From NCBI RefSeq assembly GCF_000447295.1, contig NZ_KE650771.1, forward strand, positions 1,823,004 through 1,887,003: a DNA stretch of 64,000 nt. The letters are read 5' to 3'. Every line of letters starts with the position of its first letter. Within the stretch, counting starts at the first letter, position 1. The notes under the pieces were generated by a model, which saw nothing but the letters and a program-made list of their open reading frames with translations, was not told where the DNA came from and ran no database searches. This DNA comes from Fischerella sp. PCC 9431. Its GTDB lineage: Bacteria; Cyanobacteriota; Cyanobacteriia; Cyanobacteriales; Nostocaceae. This document shows positions 36,275-45,976 of the stretch, piece after piece. A program made the position numbers and the translations under genes.

Positions 36275-38323
36275 ATGCTGATTTGCCCTCAGTGTCAATT
36301 TGAAAACCCCAATTCCAACAAATTTTGTCAAAAATGTGGGGCGTCCCTGATCCATAAGTTCTGTCCGCAATGCGACACCCAAGTGCCTGTGAATGCACAA
36401 AAGTGTCATAATTGCGGTGCGGAATGTGGCAGAGTTTGGTGGGCAATTATTACTAAAAAAGAAAATTTAGAAGTCGAGGAAATAGATTCTAATCACAACC
36501 AGAAAGAGAAAAGTAGTGATGAAGATGGTGAAACTGTCCCCACTTTACCGCGTCCGGTTGCTTCTGTTTCTTCTTCTCACCCATCTCTGCTTCCAGAAGA
36601 CCCCTACTTAGATCAAGAACAACGTTATCAATTGCTAGAGTCACTGCCAAATTTGGGAGATTTAGCACCTCAGACTCAAGTGTATGTCAAAGTTTTAGAT
36701 TGTTTGCCTTATCAGGTTTCTCCTGTTGAAGCCATGATCGCTAATCAGGATCAAGGGCTAGTCACACCGGCGATGGAGGCTAGTGGTGTTCCTGCTTCTG
36801 CAAAAGCATATGTGGCTTTAGCAGCTTATACTCATCAAGGTATACCGCCAATTCATGATACTTGGCAAAACGAGAATGTCGAGGTCATACTGATTGAAGA
36901 CCGTTCGGATTGGCCGTGTTTACTGGATTTGTGGCACGATGAGTCAACGACTTCTCTACAAATGGTCAATTGTTGTTATCAGATGACACAACTTTGGGCT
37001 TTGCTAGAACCTTTAAATTGTTGTCATAGTCTTTTGGATTTGTCGAATCTGCGGTTAGATGAAGACCAAGCAGTGGCATTAAAGATGTTGTATATGTCAC
37101 ATTGCAACCCAATTATTACTGACAATACACTGATCAATGAAGAGAACAATACACCTGAACAATGCCAAGAAGATTTGAATATTCAAGCTTTGGCCGATGT
37201 TTGGCAAAAGCTGTTTAGAGAATCTCAACGTACACAATTTGGTTCTTTGTTAGAACTGTTAACCGATTTGGAGGTTGGTAAGATTGATACTTTGTTGCAG
37301 TTACAGTCTGGTTTGCAGGCGATCGCCACAGAATTGCAACCAAATTCTAGTTTTGATGAATCCGAGGTGAGTGCAACAGTCAATCTAGCTAACAATTCAC
37401 CGACTCTTCTGCAATTAGATGAGTCAGAAACAGACAATGCTGCAAAAAGTGATGATATGGCCACAGTAGTACTACCAATGCAGCTGATCAGCTTAGAACA
37501 TGCTGGATTGACCGATGTTGGGCGTCAACGACATCACAATGAAGACTACTTTGGTATTGATGCCAAAATTAGTAGGCTGGAATTACCATCTAGCCGTAAT
37601 GTGCAAGCCCGTGCTTTGTATGTTCTTTGTGATGGTATGGGTGGACATGCTGGCGGCGAAGTAGCAAGTGCTTTGGCTGTTAACACCTTGCAAAAATACT
37701 TTCAAACTCATTGGGTTGAGAATGAATTACCCCCAGAAGAGCAAATTCGTGAAGCTATAAGACAAGCCAACCAAGCAATTTACAATGTCAATCAACAAGA
37801 CGCCCGTTCTGGTGTTGGGCGGATGGGTACAACCTTGGTGATGCTGTTAATCCATGATACTCAAGCAGCTGTGGCTCACGTGGGTGATAGTCGCCTTTAT
37901 CGCCTCACCCGCAAGTCTGATTTAGAACAAGTAACAGTAGATCACGAAGTTGGTCAACGGGAAATCTCACGAGGAGTTGAGCCTAGTGTCGCATATAATC
38001 GCCCGGATGCATACCAGCTCACACAGGCCCTTGGCCCACGTGATCAACAATCAATTTCTGCCGATGTGCAATTTTTTGAGATTGCTGAAGATAGTTTATT
38101 TATTTTAGCTTCAGACGGTTTATCAGATAATGATTTACTAGAAACTCATTATTCAACTCATTTACTTCCCTTACTCAATTCTGGCACTAACCTGGAAACT
38201 GGTGTTAGGGATTTAATTGATTTGGCAAACGATTACAATGGTCATGACAACATCACCATTGTGCTGATCAGGGCAAAAGTACGCCCAGTATTAGATAGTC
38301 AAAAAGATATGGTTAATGGTTAA
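36275..38323 (+). CDS. Zinc-ribbon PP2C-type protein phosphatase
   Basis: 682 residues. Two zinc ribbons at the N-terminus (CPQCQFENPNSNKFCQKCG, then CPQC...CHNCG) are followed by a region of about 340 residues without a recognised domain. The PP2C phosphatase lies at about 410-665 with RQRHHNEDYFGIDA, LCDGMGGHAGGEVAS, GRMGTTLVML, VGDSRLYRL, ASDGLSDND and GHDNITIVL. Metal-binding Asp residues are all present, so it should be active on phospho-Ser/Thr. AAGGA lies 9 bases before ATG 36275. The neighbouring kinase gene at 38517 also has a zinc ribbon, suggesting a kinase-phosphatase pair. Confidence 0.92.
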   Translation: MLICPQCQFENPNSNKFCQKCGASLIHKFCPQCDTQVPVNAQKCHNCGAECGRVWWAIITKKENLEVEEIDSNHNQKEKSSDEDGETVPTLPRPVASVSSSHPSLLPEDPYLDQEQRYQLLESLPNLGDLAPQTQVYVKVLDCLPYQVSPVEAMIANQDQGLVTPAMEASGVPASAKAYVALAAYTHQGIPPIHDTWQNENVEVILIEDRSDWPCLLDLWHDESTTSLQMVNCCYQMTQLWALLEPLNCCHSLLDLSNLRLDEDQAVALKMLYMSHCNPIITDNTLINEENNTPEQCQEDLNIQALADVWQKLFRESQRTQFGSLLELLTDLEVGKIDTLLQLQSGLQAIATELQPNSSFDESEVSATVNLANNSPTLLQLDESETDNAAKSDDMATVVLPMQLISLEHAGLTDVGRQRHHNEDYFGIDAKISRLELPSSRNVQARALYVLCDGMGGHAGGEVASALAVNTLQKYFQTHWVENELPPEEQIREAIRQANQAIYNVNQQDARSGVGRMGTTLVMLLIHDTQAAVAHVGDSRLYRLTRKSDLEQVTVDHEVGQREISRGVEPSVAYNRPDAYQLTQALGPRDQQSISADVQFFEIAEDSLFILASDGLSDNDLLETHYSTHLLPLLNSGTNLETGVRDLIDLANDYNGHDNITIVLIRAKVRPVLDSQKDMVNG

Positions 38324-38412
38324 TGGTTAATGGTTTAGTGTTTGGTAGTTAGTGATCAAACATGAGCTACTAACTACTAACTACTAACTACTACCTACTA
38401 CCTACTACCTAC
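38321..38412. repeat. Short tandem repeats between phosphatase and kinase
   Basis: ATGGTTA is repeated three times right after the phosphatase stop. Runs of ACTACTA and ACTACCT heptamers follow at about 38371-38412. They fill most of the spacer. Confidence 0.65.
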
Positions 38413-38516
38413 TGTACGGGCTTAGACGCGCTTTGCGCTGCTTCAAAGCAGAGTAGGGCTGTTCGCTTCTACTACTAACTACCAAAAATTCCCATTCCCT
38501 TAGTTACTTTGTAATT

Positions 38517-39731
38517 GTGGTTACTCTGACCCTGTTAGAACCGCAACAAAAAACGCCCCTCCAAAACTGGCATTTTGAAGATGAACCAGTAATTCGGATT
38601 GGTCGTTCGGCGGATAATCATGTTGTTTTAAGCGATACTCTTGTATCCCGACACCATCTTGAACTCAGACAAATTAGTTCTGGCGATGATGGCGGTTTGT
38701 GGCAGGTGATTAGTAAAGGTACAAACGGTACTTTTCTTAATGGTGTGCTGGTTACTCAAAGTCCCATACCAGATGATTCCCTGCTGCAATTGGCGCGGGG
38801 AGGTCCGATCTTAAAGTTTCAGATCGAGCAAATAAAGGCTCTAAATAGACCAATAAACTCACCGAGTAGTTGTACTCACGAAGGCAATTCTCCCAATAAT
38901 CTATTTTGTATTCATTGTGGTCAACCCTTATCTGTGATCAAAACCATTCGTAATTATCAGGTATTGCGGACACTAGGACAGGGAGGTATGGGAACCACTT
39001 ATTTAGCTTGGGATGATACTGGAACAATAGCTGGACACCCACAGCTTTTGGTGCTGAAGCAAATGAATGCTGATATGGCTAAAATTGCCAAAGCCCGTGA
39101 ACTATTTGAACGAGAAGCTAATACTCTCAAGTCTCTTTACCATCCCGGAATTCCCAAATACTATGATTTTTTTGAGGAGGGAGGAAAAAGATATTTGGCT
39201 ATGGAATTAGTTCATGGTCATGACTTGGAAAAATTGATTGCATACAAAGGGCCTGTCACTCCCATGCAAGCGATCGCTTGGATGATCCAAACTTGTGACA
39301 TTTTGGACTATCTGCATAGCCAAGAACCTCCACTCATTCACCGGGACATTAAACCAGCAAACCTCATGGTGCGGAATTCCAATAATTCCATAGTTGTTTT
39401 AGATTTTGGTGCAGTCAAGGAAATTGTAGGTACTGCACCTGGAACTCGGATTGGTGCAGAAGGCTACTGCGCTCCCGAACAGGAACGGGGACAACCTCTA
39501 ACTCAATCAGATTTATACGCCATTGGCCCGACATTAATTTATTTACTCAGTGGTGAAAACCCTTTCAAGTTTTACCGTCAGCAAGGACGAAGCTTTCGGT
39601 TTGATGTGGCTAAAGTTCCCACTATTACCCCCAAGCTAGCAGAGGTAATTCATCGCGTTACACAACCACTGCCACGCGATCGCTATGTAACGGCAAAGGA
39701 ACTAGCCACAGCCCTAGCAGCTTGTCAATGA
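38517..39731 (+). CDS. FHA / zinc-ribbon Ser/Thr protein kinase
   Basis: 404 residues. The FHA domain is at 1-105 (IRIGRSADNHVVLSDTLVSR, NGTFLNG). A small zinc ribbon (CTHEG...FCIHCGQPL, about 119-140) and a Hanks-type kinase (about 145-404) follow. The kinase has LGQGGMGTTYLAW, Lys in VLKQM, HRDIKPANLMV, LDFGAVKE and APEQERGQP. There is no membrane segment. It starts at GTG 38517; no ATG is suitable. The FHA domain can bind phosphothreonine on itself or a partner. It lies 190 bases after the zinc-ribbon phosphatase on the same strand. Confidence 0.92.
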   Translation: MVTLTLLEPQQKTPLQNWHFEDEPVIRIGRSADNHVVLSDTLVSRHHLELRQISSGDDGGLWQVISKGTNGTFLNGVLVTQSPIPDDSLLQLARGGPILKFQIEQIKALNRPINSPSSCTHEGNSPNNLFCIHCGQPLSVIKTIRNYQVLRTLGQGGMGTTYLAWDDTGTIAGHPQLLVLKQMNADMAKIAKARELFEREANTLKSLYHPGIPKYYDFFEEGGKRYLAMELVHGHDLEKLIAYKGPVTPMQAIAWMIQTCDILDYLHSQEPPLIHRDIKPANLMVRNSNNSIVVLDFGAVKEIVGTAPGTRIGAEGYCAPEQERGQPLTQSDLYAIGPTLIYLLSGENPFKFYRQQGRSFRFDVAKVPTITPKLAEVIHRVTQPLPRDRYVTAKELATALAACQ

Positions 39732-39821
39732 CAAAAAGTTAATGGTCAGTAGTTAGTAGTTGGTAGTTGGTAGTTAATGATTATCAACAACTAACCAATA
39801 ACTACCAACTACTAACTGTTT

Positions 39822-40040
39822 CTACTCTTCGTCCCAAGCCTCTACTGCTAACAAATCACTAACCGGATCTTGCATATTAAATCCAAAATCCAACAATTCC
39901 TTTTTCCAATGCTGCCAGTCATTGCCGAAAAGTAGAGCTATTTTCCAGATACTATCGGTTGGCTTGATAATGTTTGAGTCTACGAGTGATTGCACATTAC
40001 GCTGCAATTTCACCATAGGGTGAATTACTTGCTGAATCAT
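39822..40040 (-). CDS. Small conserved cyanobacterial protein (DUF4327-like)
   Basis: 72 residues: MIQQVIHPMVKLQRNVQSLV at the start and DPVSDLLAVEAWDEE at the end, with KPTDSIWKIALLFGNDW between. The pattern (short helix, hydrophobic core with Trp, acidic end after DLL) resembles the DUF4327 family of cyanobacteria as I remember it, but this is not certain. The stop lies close to the convergent kinase gene, with a heptamer inverted repeat (GTAGTTGGTAG / CTACCAACTAC) between. Function unknown. Confidence 0.65.
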   Translation of the reverse strand: MIQQVIHPMVKLQRNVQSLVDSNIIKPTDSIWKIALLFGNDWQHWKKELLDFGFNMQDPVSDLLAVEAWDEE

Positions 40041-40719
40041 AACCTAGATTGAATTTTAATTCAGATTTGGTTTGGTAAATGCTTAGTCAAAACTGCTTTC
40101 CATTTCGGAACTATTGCCGATCCGTAGAGTTGTGTACTTTGGCAAAGCCAGTCTTGGCTTCTTAAATATATCATAACTAACTCTACTTAGTTGCTATCAA
40201 ATTCGGTTTTGTACGGTAATCACCACTAAAAAACTTCAATGGTGAATACCAGCTTTTGCAGACACTGATAAAGATAATTTACATCTATCCCAGGCATAGA
40301 TAATATAGCCGGGGAAGGATAGTAAAATCTTATTCATTTTTCTCATTAGCATGTGTGCATTATTTAAACCACCCATTTAAACAAGGGCTTAGTGGTAGAT
40401 TTTTTGAGTAACAACAAATTTTACAGGATTGAAACATCTACCATATTTATCAAATTGTTATATAGGATATCGTACTCTTTTGGAGTTGGAGAAGATAAAT
40501 TGCTTTTTTTATAAAAATTTAATGTTTCTCGGAATAGGGAACGGGCATTGGGCATTGGGCATTGGGGAGCCAGTGCGTTGCGGAGGTTCCCTCCGTTGTA
40601 GCACCTGGCGTCATTGGGTATCGGGCATTGGGCATTGGGCATTGGTCTATTCTCCCTGCTCCCTGCTCCCTGCTCCCTGCTCCCTGCTCCCTTGTCCCCT
40701 ATCCCCTATCCCCTATCCC
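40041..40719. other. Intergenic with heptamer arrays
   Basis: The first 400 bases show nothing recognisable. GGGCATT heptamers then lie at 40542-40566 and 40621-40645, on either side of the dispersed repeat at 40569-40612. CCCTGCT and CCCCTAT heptamers run from 40651 to 40722 up to the epimerase stop. Frames here are products of the repeats. Confidence 0.7.
40569..40612. repeat. Dispersed intergenic repeat, reverse copy
   Basis: GAGCCAGTGCGTTGCGGAGG then TTCCCTCCGTTGTAGCACCT and GGCGT. It is the reverse complement of the unit at 34516-34565, inserted between two GGGCATT arrays. Confidence 0.55.
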
Positions 40720-41685
40720 TTATTTTTCTACAGAGTGTAAATAAAACGATTGTATCCATTGCCATTCTTGGCTTAACCCTTCATATAGGGAAACTTGTGG
40801 CTGATATCCTAGAATAGTTCGTGCTTTTGACACATCTGCTGCGGTATGACGAGCATCTCCCATCGCTTTTTCTATATAGTTCTTGTTGATGGGATGCCCA
40901 ACTATATCTTCCATTGTCTGCAAAACATCTGCTAAAACGACTCGACTACCACCGCCAATATTAAATATTTCCCCTATAGCTTCTGGTACGGTAGCGGCGG
41001 CTAAATTAGCTGCAACAGCATCACTGACAAAGGTAAAGTCTCTAGTTTGCTGTCCATCACCATAAATCGGAATCGCTTCATCTGTTAAAACTGCTTTAAA
41101 AAATTTGTGGAACGCCATATCAGGGCGTTGCCTTGGTCCATAGACAGTAAAATAGCGCAAAGATACAAATGGTACACCAAAATTTTTGTGATAAAGTCCA
41201 CATAAACGCTCCGCAGCTAGCTTAGTAATTCCGTAAGGCGAAACAGGCTTGGGACAAATTTCTTCATGGGTAGGTAGAGTTTCAGCATCACCATACACGC
41301 TGGAAGTAGAAGCAAATACCAACCTTTTGAGAGACGGAGTATCTTTTGCTGCTTCCAACAGAACTTGAGTGCTATTAATATTGCGTTCGGTGTAAGCACG
41401 AAAACCTTGACCCCAGCTAGCTCTTACCCCTGCTTGTGCTGCTTGATGATAGATGACATCGACATCTTTTAGAAGTGTGTGCCAGTCTAAAATCTGAATA
41501 TTTCCTTCTATTAATGTGAACGCCGGATTTTGTTGTAAATGTGCAATGTTCTGACGTTTGATCACAGGGTCGTAGTAATCATTGAATTCATCTATACCAA
41601 TGACTTCTTCTCCCCGTTTCAACAATGCGTCTACCAGATGAGAGCCAATAAAACCAGCAGATCCAGTAACTATACTCTTAACCAT
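40720..41685 (-). CDS. NAD-dependent sugar epimerase/dehydratase
   Basis: 321 residues, extended short-chain dehydrogenase fold. The N-terminus has VTGSAGFIGSHLVDALL (GxxGxxG). The catalytic YxxxK lies in SPYGITKLAAERL, with Ser/Thr in FASTSSVYGDAETLP upstream. YFTVYGPRQRPDMA and FNIGGGSRV are typical of UDP-glucose/UDP-glucuronate 4-epimerases. The substrate is not certain. The ATG at 41685 starts directly before the nucleotide-binding strand. It is not in a polysaccharide cluster here. Confidence 0.88.
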   Translation of the reverse strand: MVKSIVTGSAGFIGSHLVDALLKRGEEVIGIDEFNDYYDPVIKRQNIAHLQQNPAFTLIEGNIQILDWHTLLKDVDVIYHQAAQAGVRASWGQGFRAYTERNINSTQVLLEAAKDTPSLKRLVFASTSSVYGDAETLPTHEEICPKPVSPYGITKLAAERLCGLYHKNFGVPFVSLRYFTVYGPRQRPDMAFHKFFKAVLTDEAIPIYGDGQQTRDFTFVSDAVAANLAAATVPEAIGEIFNIGGGSRVVLADVLQTMEDIVGHPINKNYIEKAMGDARHTAADVSKARTILGYQPQVSLYEGLSQEWQWIQSFYLHSVEK

Positions 41686-42031
41686 TGTGTTTTATTATTT
41701 GGTATTTCTGCAAATCGATATTCACAGGTTAATCCTTAGAACTTAATAACTGCCATTACTTTCTCAGTATTTTTCAAAGTATGATGCTTGTGCGGAAATT
41801 GATAGTTGTTTTTACGGTAAATAGTATTTAATTATTGTGAAAAATTCAGCACGTAACATGAAAATTGAATTAAATATACCAATTTAAATTTATCTAGCTC
41901 CTTTATACTCTTAACCTCCATACTCCTATACCCCTATTTATTAACTTGCATAAATACTAGAATTGGTGAAAAAATTAAACCGCGAGTAGGCATTGAGCAT
42001 TCTCGCTTGCAAGGGACGCAAGAGGAAATCA
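41686..42031. other. Divergent spacer epimerase / purD
   Basis: AT-rich, about 350 bases between divergent genes, so both promoters must lie here. I see no conserved operator. AGAGGA at about 42019-42024 is the purD ribosome-binding site. Confidence 0.5.
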
Positions 42032-43324
42032 GTGAAAGTTTTAGTTGTAGGAAATGGAGGGCGCGAACACGCCCTCGCTTGGAAACTGTTGCAATCAAAG
42101 CAAATTGAGCAAGTTTTATGTGTACCAGGAAATGGCGGGACAGCTAGTATGTCACGGTGTCGAAACTTGCCTTTAGCAATAGATGACTTTGAGGGTATAA
42201 GTCAGTTTGCCCAAAAAGAGGAAATTTCTTTGGTTGTAGTCGGTCCAGAAGTGCCTTTGGCTATGGGTATCTCAGATTATCTTCACTCTGAAGGGCTAAG
42301 AGTTTTTGGTCCGACCAGAGCCGGAGCGCAAATAGAAGCAAGCAAAGCCTGGGCAAAAAGCTTAATGCAGGAAGTCGGAATTCCTACTGCCCAGAGTGCG
42401 GTATTTACGCAAGCTGCTGCTGCTAAATCTTACGTCAAAGATCATGGCGTACCAATTGTTGTGAAAGCTGATGGTTTGGCAGCAGGAAAAGGTGTAACAG
42501 TTGCTCAAACACTTGATCAAGCGATCGCAGCGATTGAGGCTATTTTCCAGGGGCAGTTTGGCAGTGCTGGAAAATTTGTCGTGATTGAAGAATATTTACC
42601 AGGCCAAGAAGTTTCGGTTTTAGCTTTAACAGATGGCTTGACAATTCGGTCATTATTGCCAGCTCAAGATCACAAACGTATTGGTGAGGGTGATACAGGA
42701 GAAAATACAGGTGGTATGGGAGCTTATGCACCAGCACCGATTGCAACGCCAGAGTTAATGGCAAGAGTTCAAACAGAAGTATTAGAAAAAGCGATCGCAG
42801 CTTTTAGAGCCAGAAACATTGACTATCGGGGTGTACTCTACGCTGGATTGATGATTACTCCTGATGGCAATTTTAAAGTTTTAGAATTTAATTGTCGCTT
42901 CGGTGATCCAGAAACACAAGTGATTTTGCCGCTTTTGGAAACACCTCTAGAAGAGTTAATGCTTGCTTGCATTGAACAGCGCTTGGCACAAATGCCACCT
43001 ATTGCTTGGAAATCAGGTGCAGCGGCCACAGTTGTTGCTGCGGCTGGTGGTTATCCTGGAACTTATGAAAAAGGTAAAGCGATCGCCTCAATTGCCGAAG
43101 CACAAGCACAAGGAGCAATTGTATTTCATGCTGGTACTAAATTACAGGATCAGCAATTGCTAACAGATGGAGGTCGAGTATTAAATGTTACTGGCACAGG
43201 AGAAACTTTTGACCAAGCACTAGCACAGGCTTACGCTGCTATTAGATGTATTGACTTTGAAGGAATGTATTATCGCCGAGATATTGGTCATAGACTAAAG
43301 GGGGTGTCTGGGGATAGGGGATAG
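42032..43324 (+). CDS. purD: Phosphoribosylamine-glycine ligase
   Basis: 430 residues, ATP-grasp enzyme of purine synthesis (GAR synthetase). Motifs: VLVVGNGGREHALAWKL, VVGPEVPLAMGI, PIVVKADGLAAGKGVTVA, GQEVSVLALTDG, GENTGGMGAYAPAP and EFNCRFGDPETQ. The frame runs up to TTG 41993, but GTG 42032 lies next to the conserved start and has AGAGGA upstream. The last codons (GVSGDRG) and the TAG stop are made by the first units of a GGGGATA heptamer array. nblS follows about 190 bases downstream. Confidence 0.95.
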   Translation: MKVLVVGNGGREHALAWKLLQSKQIEQVLCVPGNGGTASMSRCRNLPLAIDDFEGISQFAQKEEISLVVVGPEVPLAMGISDYLHSEGLRVFGPTRAGAQIEASKAWAKSLMQEVGIPTAQSAVFTQAAAAKSYVKDHGVPIVVKADGLAAGKGVTVAQTLDQAIAAIEAIFQGQFGSAGKFVVIEEYLPGQEVSVLALTDGLTIRSLLPAQDHKRIGEGDTGENTGGMGAYAPAPIATPELMARVQTEVLEKAIAAFRARNIDYRGVLYAGLMITPDGNFKVLEFNCRFGDPETQVILPLLETPLEELMLACIEQRLAQMPPIAWKSGAAATVVAAAGGYPGTYEKGKAIASIAEAQAQGAIVFHAGTKLQDQQLLTDGGRVLNVTGTGETFDQALAQAYAAIRCIDFEGMYYRRDIGHRLKGVSGDRG

Positions 43325-43348
43325 GGGATAGGGGATAGGGGATAGGGT
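43311..43348. repeat. GGGGATA heptamer array overlapping the purD end
   Basis: About five units of GGGGATA. The purD stop TAG (43322-43324) falls inside the second unit, so the array provides the end of the coding sequence. Confidence 0.8.
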
Positions 43349-43516
43349 ATCTGACAAGTGTAGGTTTTTAATCAAGCAATGAGTGATGACTGTAAAACTA
43401 AGGAAATAATCATCGTTTTATAAACTCTTATACCCTTATCCCCTTACTCCCTTACTTCAAGAAATAAACGACGTCATAACAATAACCACTAAACATAACA
43501 AATTTTTATTTTAAAA

Positions 43517-45454
43517 ATGCTGGCTCTTTTAAAAAATATCCGAGAAGCGATCGCGAATTGGTGGTCAGAGTTTACTCTCCAGACCAAACTTTTGGCTGCT
43601 GTCACTTTGGTGGTTTCTTTGGTGATGAGTGGTCTGACCTTTTGGGCGATCAATACGATTCAGCAGGACGCCCGTTTGAATGATACTCGTTTTGGTCGTG
43701 ACTTAGGACTATTGCTTGCTGCTAACGTTGCTCCCTTAATTGCTGATCAAAATTTGACAGAGGTAGCACAATTTTCTCAACGCTTTTACAACAGTACTTC
43801 CAGCGTGCGTTACATGCTTTACGCTGATGAGACTGGGAAAATCTATTTTGGTATTCCCTTTTGGGAACCGGAAGTTGAAACCTCCTTGACAATTGCACGA
43901 CGTATCCAACTCCCAGAGGATTACGCTGCTGATGCGGAAAAACCAATGGTGCGACAACATATGTCCCCAGATGGCGTCGTCACAGATGTATTTGTGCCTC
44001 TGACGGGAGAAAATAAATATCTGGGTGTTTTGGCGATCGGGATTAACCCCAATCCGAATGCGGTCATTTCTACAAATTTCACCCGCGATGTCACCATTGC
44101 TGTATTTATTTCCATTTGGGTAATGGTGATTTTAGGAGGGGTAATCAATGCTTTGACCATCACCAAACCAATTAAAGAGCTATTACTGGGAGTCAAGCAA
44201 ATAGCTGCGGGAAATTTTAAGCAGCGTATTGATTTGCCATTTGGAGGTGAACTCAAAGAGCTAATTTTCAGCTTTAATGAAATGGCAGAGCGTCTAGAAA
44301 GCTACGAAGAACAGAATATTGAGGAACTAACTGCCGAAAAAGCGAAATTAGAAACTTTAGTTTCCACCATTGCTGATGGTGCAGTGTTGATAGACGACCA
44401 CATGCAGGTAATTTTAGTGAATCCTACAGCGCGACGCATTTTTGGTTGGGAAGGAGTTGATGTTGTGGGTGAAAGTGTTCTAAATCACTTGCCGTCAGCA
44501 GTACAAATAGAAATCTCTCGTAGTTTATATGAAATGGCAGCCGGGGAATGTGAAAGCGCCGAGTTCCGTATTCCTTTTACTCAACCAAGTAAACGCACTA
44601 TCCGCATTCTTTTAGCTACTGTTGTTGACCAACAAAGGGAGAGTGTTAAAGGAATTGCGATTACTGTGCAAGATATCACCAGAGAAGTGGAATTAAACGA
44701 AGCCAAAAGTCAATTTATCAGTAATGTTTCCCACGAATTGCGTACTCCCTTATTTAATATCAAATCTTTTATTGAAACTTTGCACGAATACGGCGAAGAA
44801 CTAGGTTCGGAACAACGACAGGATTTTTTGTTAACTGTCAATCATGAAACCGATCGCTTGACACGTTTGGTAAATGATGTTTTGGATTTATCCAGGCTAG
44901 AATCTGGTCGGAGTTACAACCTAGACGGTGTGGATTTGGCGCAAGCCATAGAACAGACAATGCGTACATACCAGCTAAATGCTAAAGACAAGGGTATTGA
45001 ACTACATCAGGAAGTTGAACCCAAATTACCTTTAGTAGTAGGTCATTATGATTTATTGCTGCAAGTACTGGCGAATTTACTAGGCAATGCGCTGAAATTT
45101 ACCAAAGCTGGTGGTAAAGTTATGATTCGTGCCTATCAACTAGAACCACACTCTCATGATGGCGATCGCTCTCCTCAAGTGCGAGTAGAAATTTCAGATA
45201 CTGGTATTGGTATTGGTCCGGAAGACCAGGAAGCAATTTTTGATCGCTTCTTTAGGGTAGAAAATCGCGTTCACACCCTCGAAGGTACGGGTTTAGGATT
45301 ATCAATTGTCAGAAATATTATCGAAGAAAAACATCACAGTAAAGTTCATTTGGTGAGCGAAGTTGGTGTCGGTACAACCTTTTGGTTTGATTTAGCAGTA
45401 TTTGAAGAACCTGTATTACCTGCTGTTGAAGTTAATTTAAGTAGTGCTGACTGA
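43517..45454 (+). CDS. nblS: Sensor histidine kinase NblS
   Basis: 645 residues, matching NblS (Hik33/DspA). This kinase controls responses to high light and nutrient stress, including phycobilisome breakdown. Membrane segments are at about 25-47 and 190-215, with a periplasmic sensor between. HAMP follows (ALTITKPIKELLLGVKQIAAG), then PAS (about 290-395). HisKA has SNVSHELRTPLFNIKSF (His about 406) and the ATPase NLLGNALKFTKAGG and GTGLGLSIVRNI. The ATG at 43517 is close to the first membrane segment. purD lies upstream, an arrangement I recall from other cyanobacteria. Confidence 0.93.
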   Translation: MLALLKNIREAIANWWSEFTLQTKLLAAVTLVVSLVMSGLTFWAINTIQQDARLNDTRFGRDLGLLLAANVAPLIADQNLTEVAQFSQRFYNSTSSVRYMLYADETGKIYFGIPFWEPEVETSLTIARRIQLPEDYAADAEKPMVRQHMSPDGVVTDVFVPLTGENKYLGVLAIGINPNPNAVISTNFTRDVTIAVFISIWVMVILGGVINALTITKPIKELLLGVKQIAAGNFKQRIDLPFGGELKELIFSFNEMAERLESYEEQNIEELTAEKAKLETLVSTIADGAVLIDDHMQVILVNPTARRIFGWEGVDVVGESVLNHLPSAVQIEISRSLYEMAAGECESAEFRIPFTQPSKRTIRILLATVVDQQRESVKGIAITVQDITREVELNEAKSQFISNVSHELRTPLFNIKSFIETLHEYGEELGSEQRQDFLLTVNHETDRLTRLVNDVLDLSRLESGRSYNLDGVDLAQAIEQTMRTYQLNAKDKGIELHQEVEPKLPLVVGHYDLLLQVLANLLGNALKFTKAGGKVMIRAYQLEPHSHDGDRSPQVRVEISDTGIGIGPEDQEAIFDRFFRVENRVHTLEGTGLGLSIVRNIIEEKHHSKVHLVSEVGVGTTFWFDLAVFEEPVLPAVEVNLSSAD

Positions 45455-45538
45455 GGTGTGTACAAGAGGTTAAAAGGGAACTCATGAATAAAAAATGACT
45501 CATCCTATACCCCTATACCCTTACATCCATTTTCTAGT

Positions 45539-45916
45539 TTACAATTGCAATATCGCAATGATTAGACATATTAGTAACAAAGCTAACAGCAACAGTAAAG
45601 ACTGATTGCGTCTAATCCAATTTTTGACGGTATTGCTAAAGCTGTTTGCTTCTCGTAACTGCTGTAACTCCAGTTCGCTTTCTTGAGTATTTTGGTAGAG
45701 CGTACATTCTTTGGCATAAGGACGCTGGGGAAAATTACAGCTATCATCAGCATGGTAGGTGCAACTGTCACAGAGAAATTCTTCTCCAGTTGCTCTGTGT
45801 AAGCTGATACCAGGATGACCGTAAGCTTTTAGTTGAAGGTGACAATGGGGACAGGTAATAGCTTGTTTGTCTACAATTTTATGACAGCGAGGGCAGGTAG
45901 TTGTAGTAATGTCCAC
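45539..45916 (-). CDS. Zinc-ribbon protein with C-terminal membrane anchor
   Basis: 125 residues. It begins TTTTCPRCHKIVDKQAITCP with a second CPHCHLQLKAYGHPG, a zinc ribbon. A further Cys cluster follows (FLCDSCTYHADDSCNFPQRP, KECTLY). A basic patch and one membrane helix (SLLLLLALLLICLIIAIL) end the protein, so it is tail-anchored with the ribbons probably in the cytoplasm. Function unknown. It lies convergent to nblS and 60 bases from the LysR gene on the same strand. Confidence 0.8.
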   Translation of the reverse strand: MDITTTTCPRCHKIVDKQAITCPHCHLQLKAYGHPGISLHRATGEEFLCDSCTYHADDSCNFPQRPYAKECTLYQNTQESELELQQLREANSFSNTVKNWIRRNQSLLLLLALLLICLIIAILQL

Positions 45917-45976
45917 AGCCTGAGTGTCAGTGAGTAAATACTTTAATCTTAACTACTCTCAATCCGATTCAAAACA

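Noticed and set aside
40429-40817. Several frames in the spacer before the epimerase stop
   Set aside because: They translate heptamer repeats (GGGCATT, CCCTGCT, CCCCTAT) into repetitive Pro/Leu/Gly peptides.
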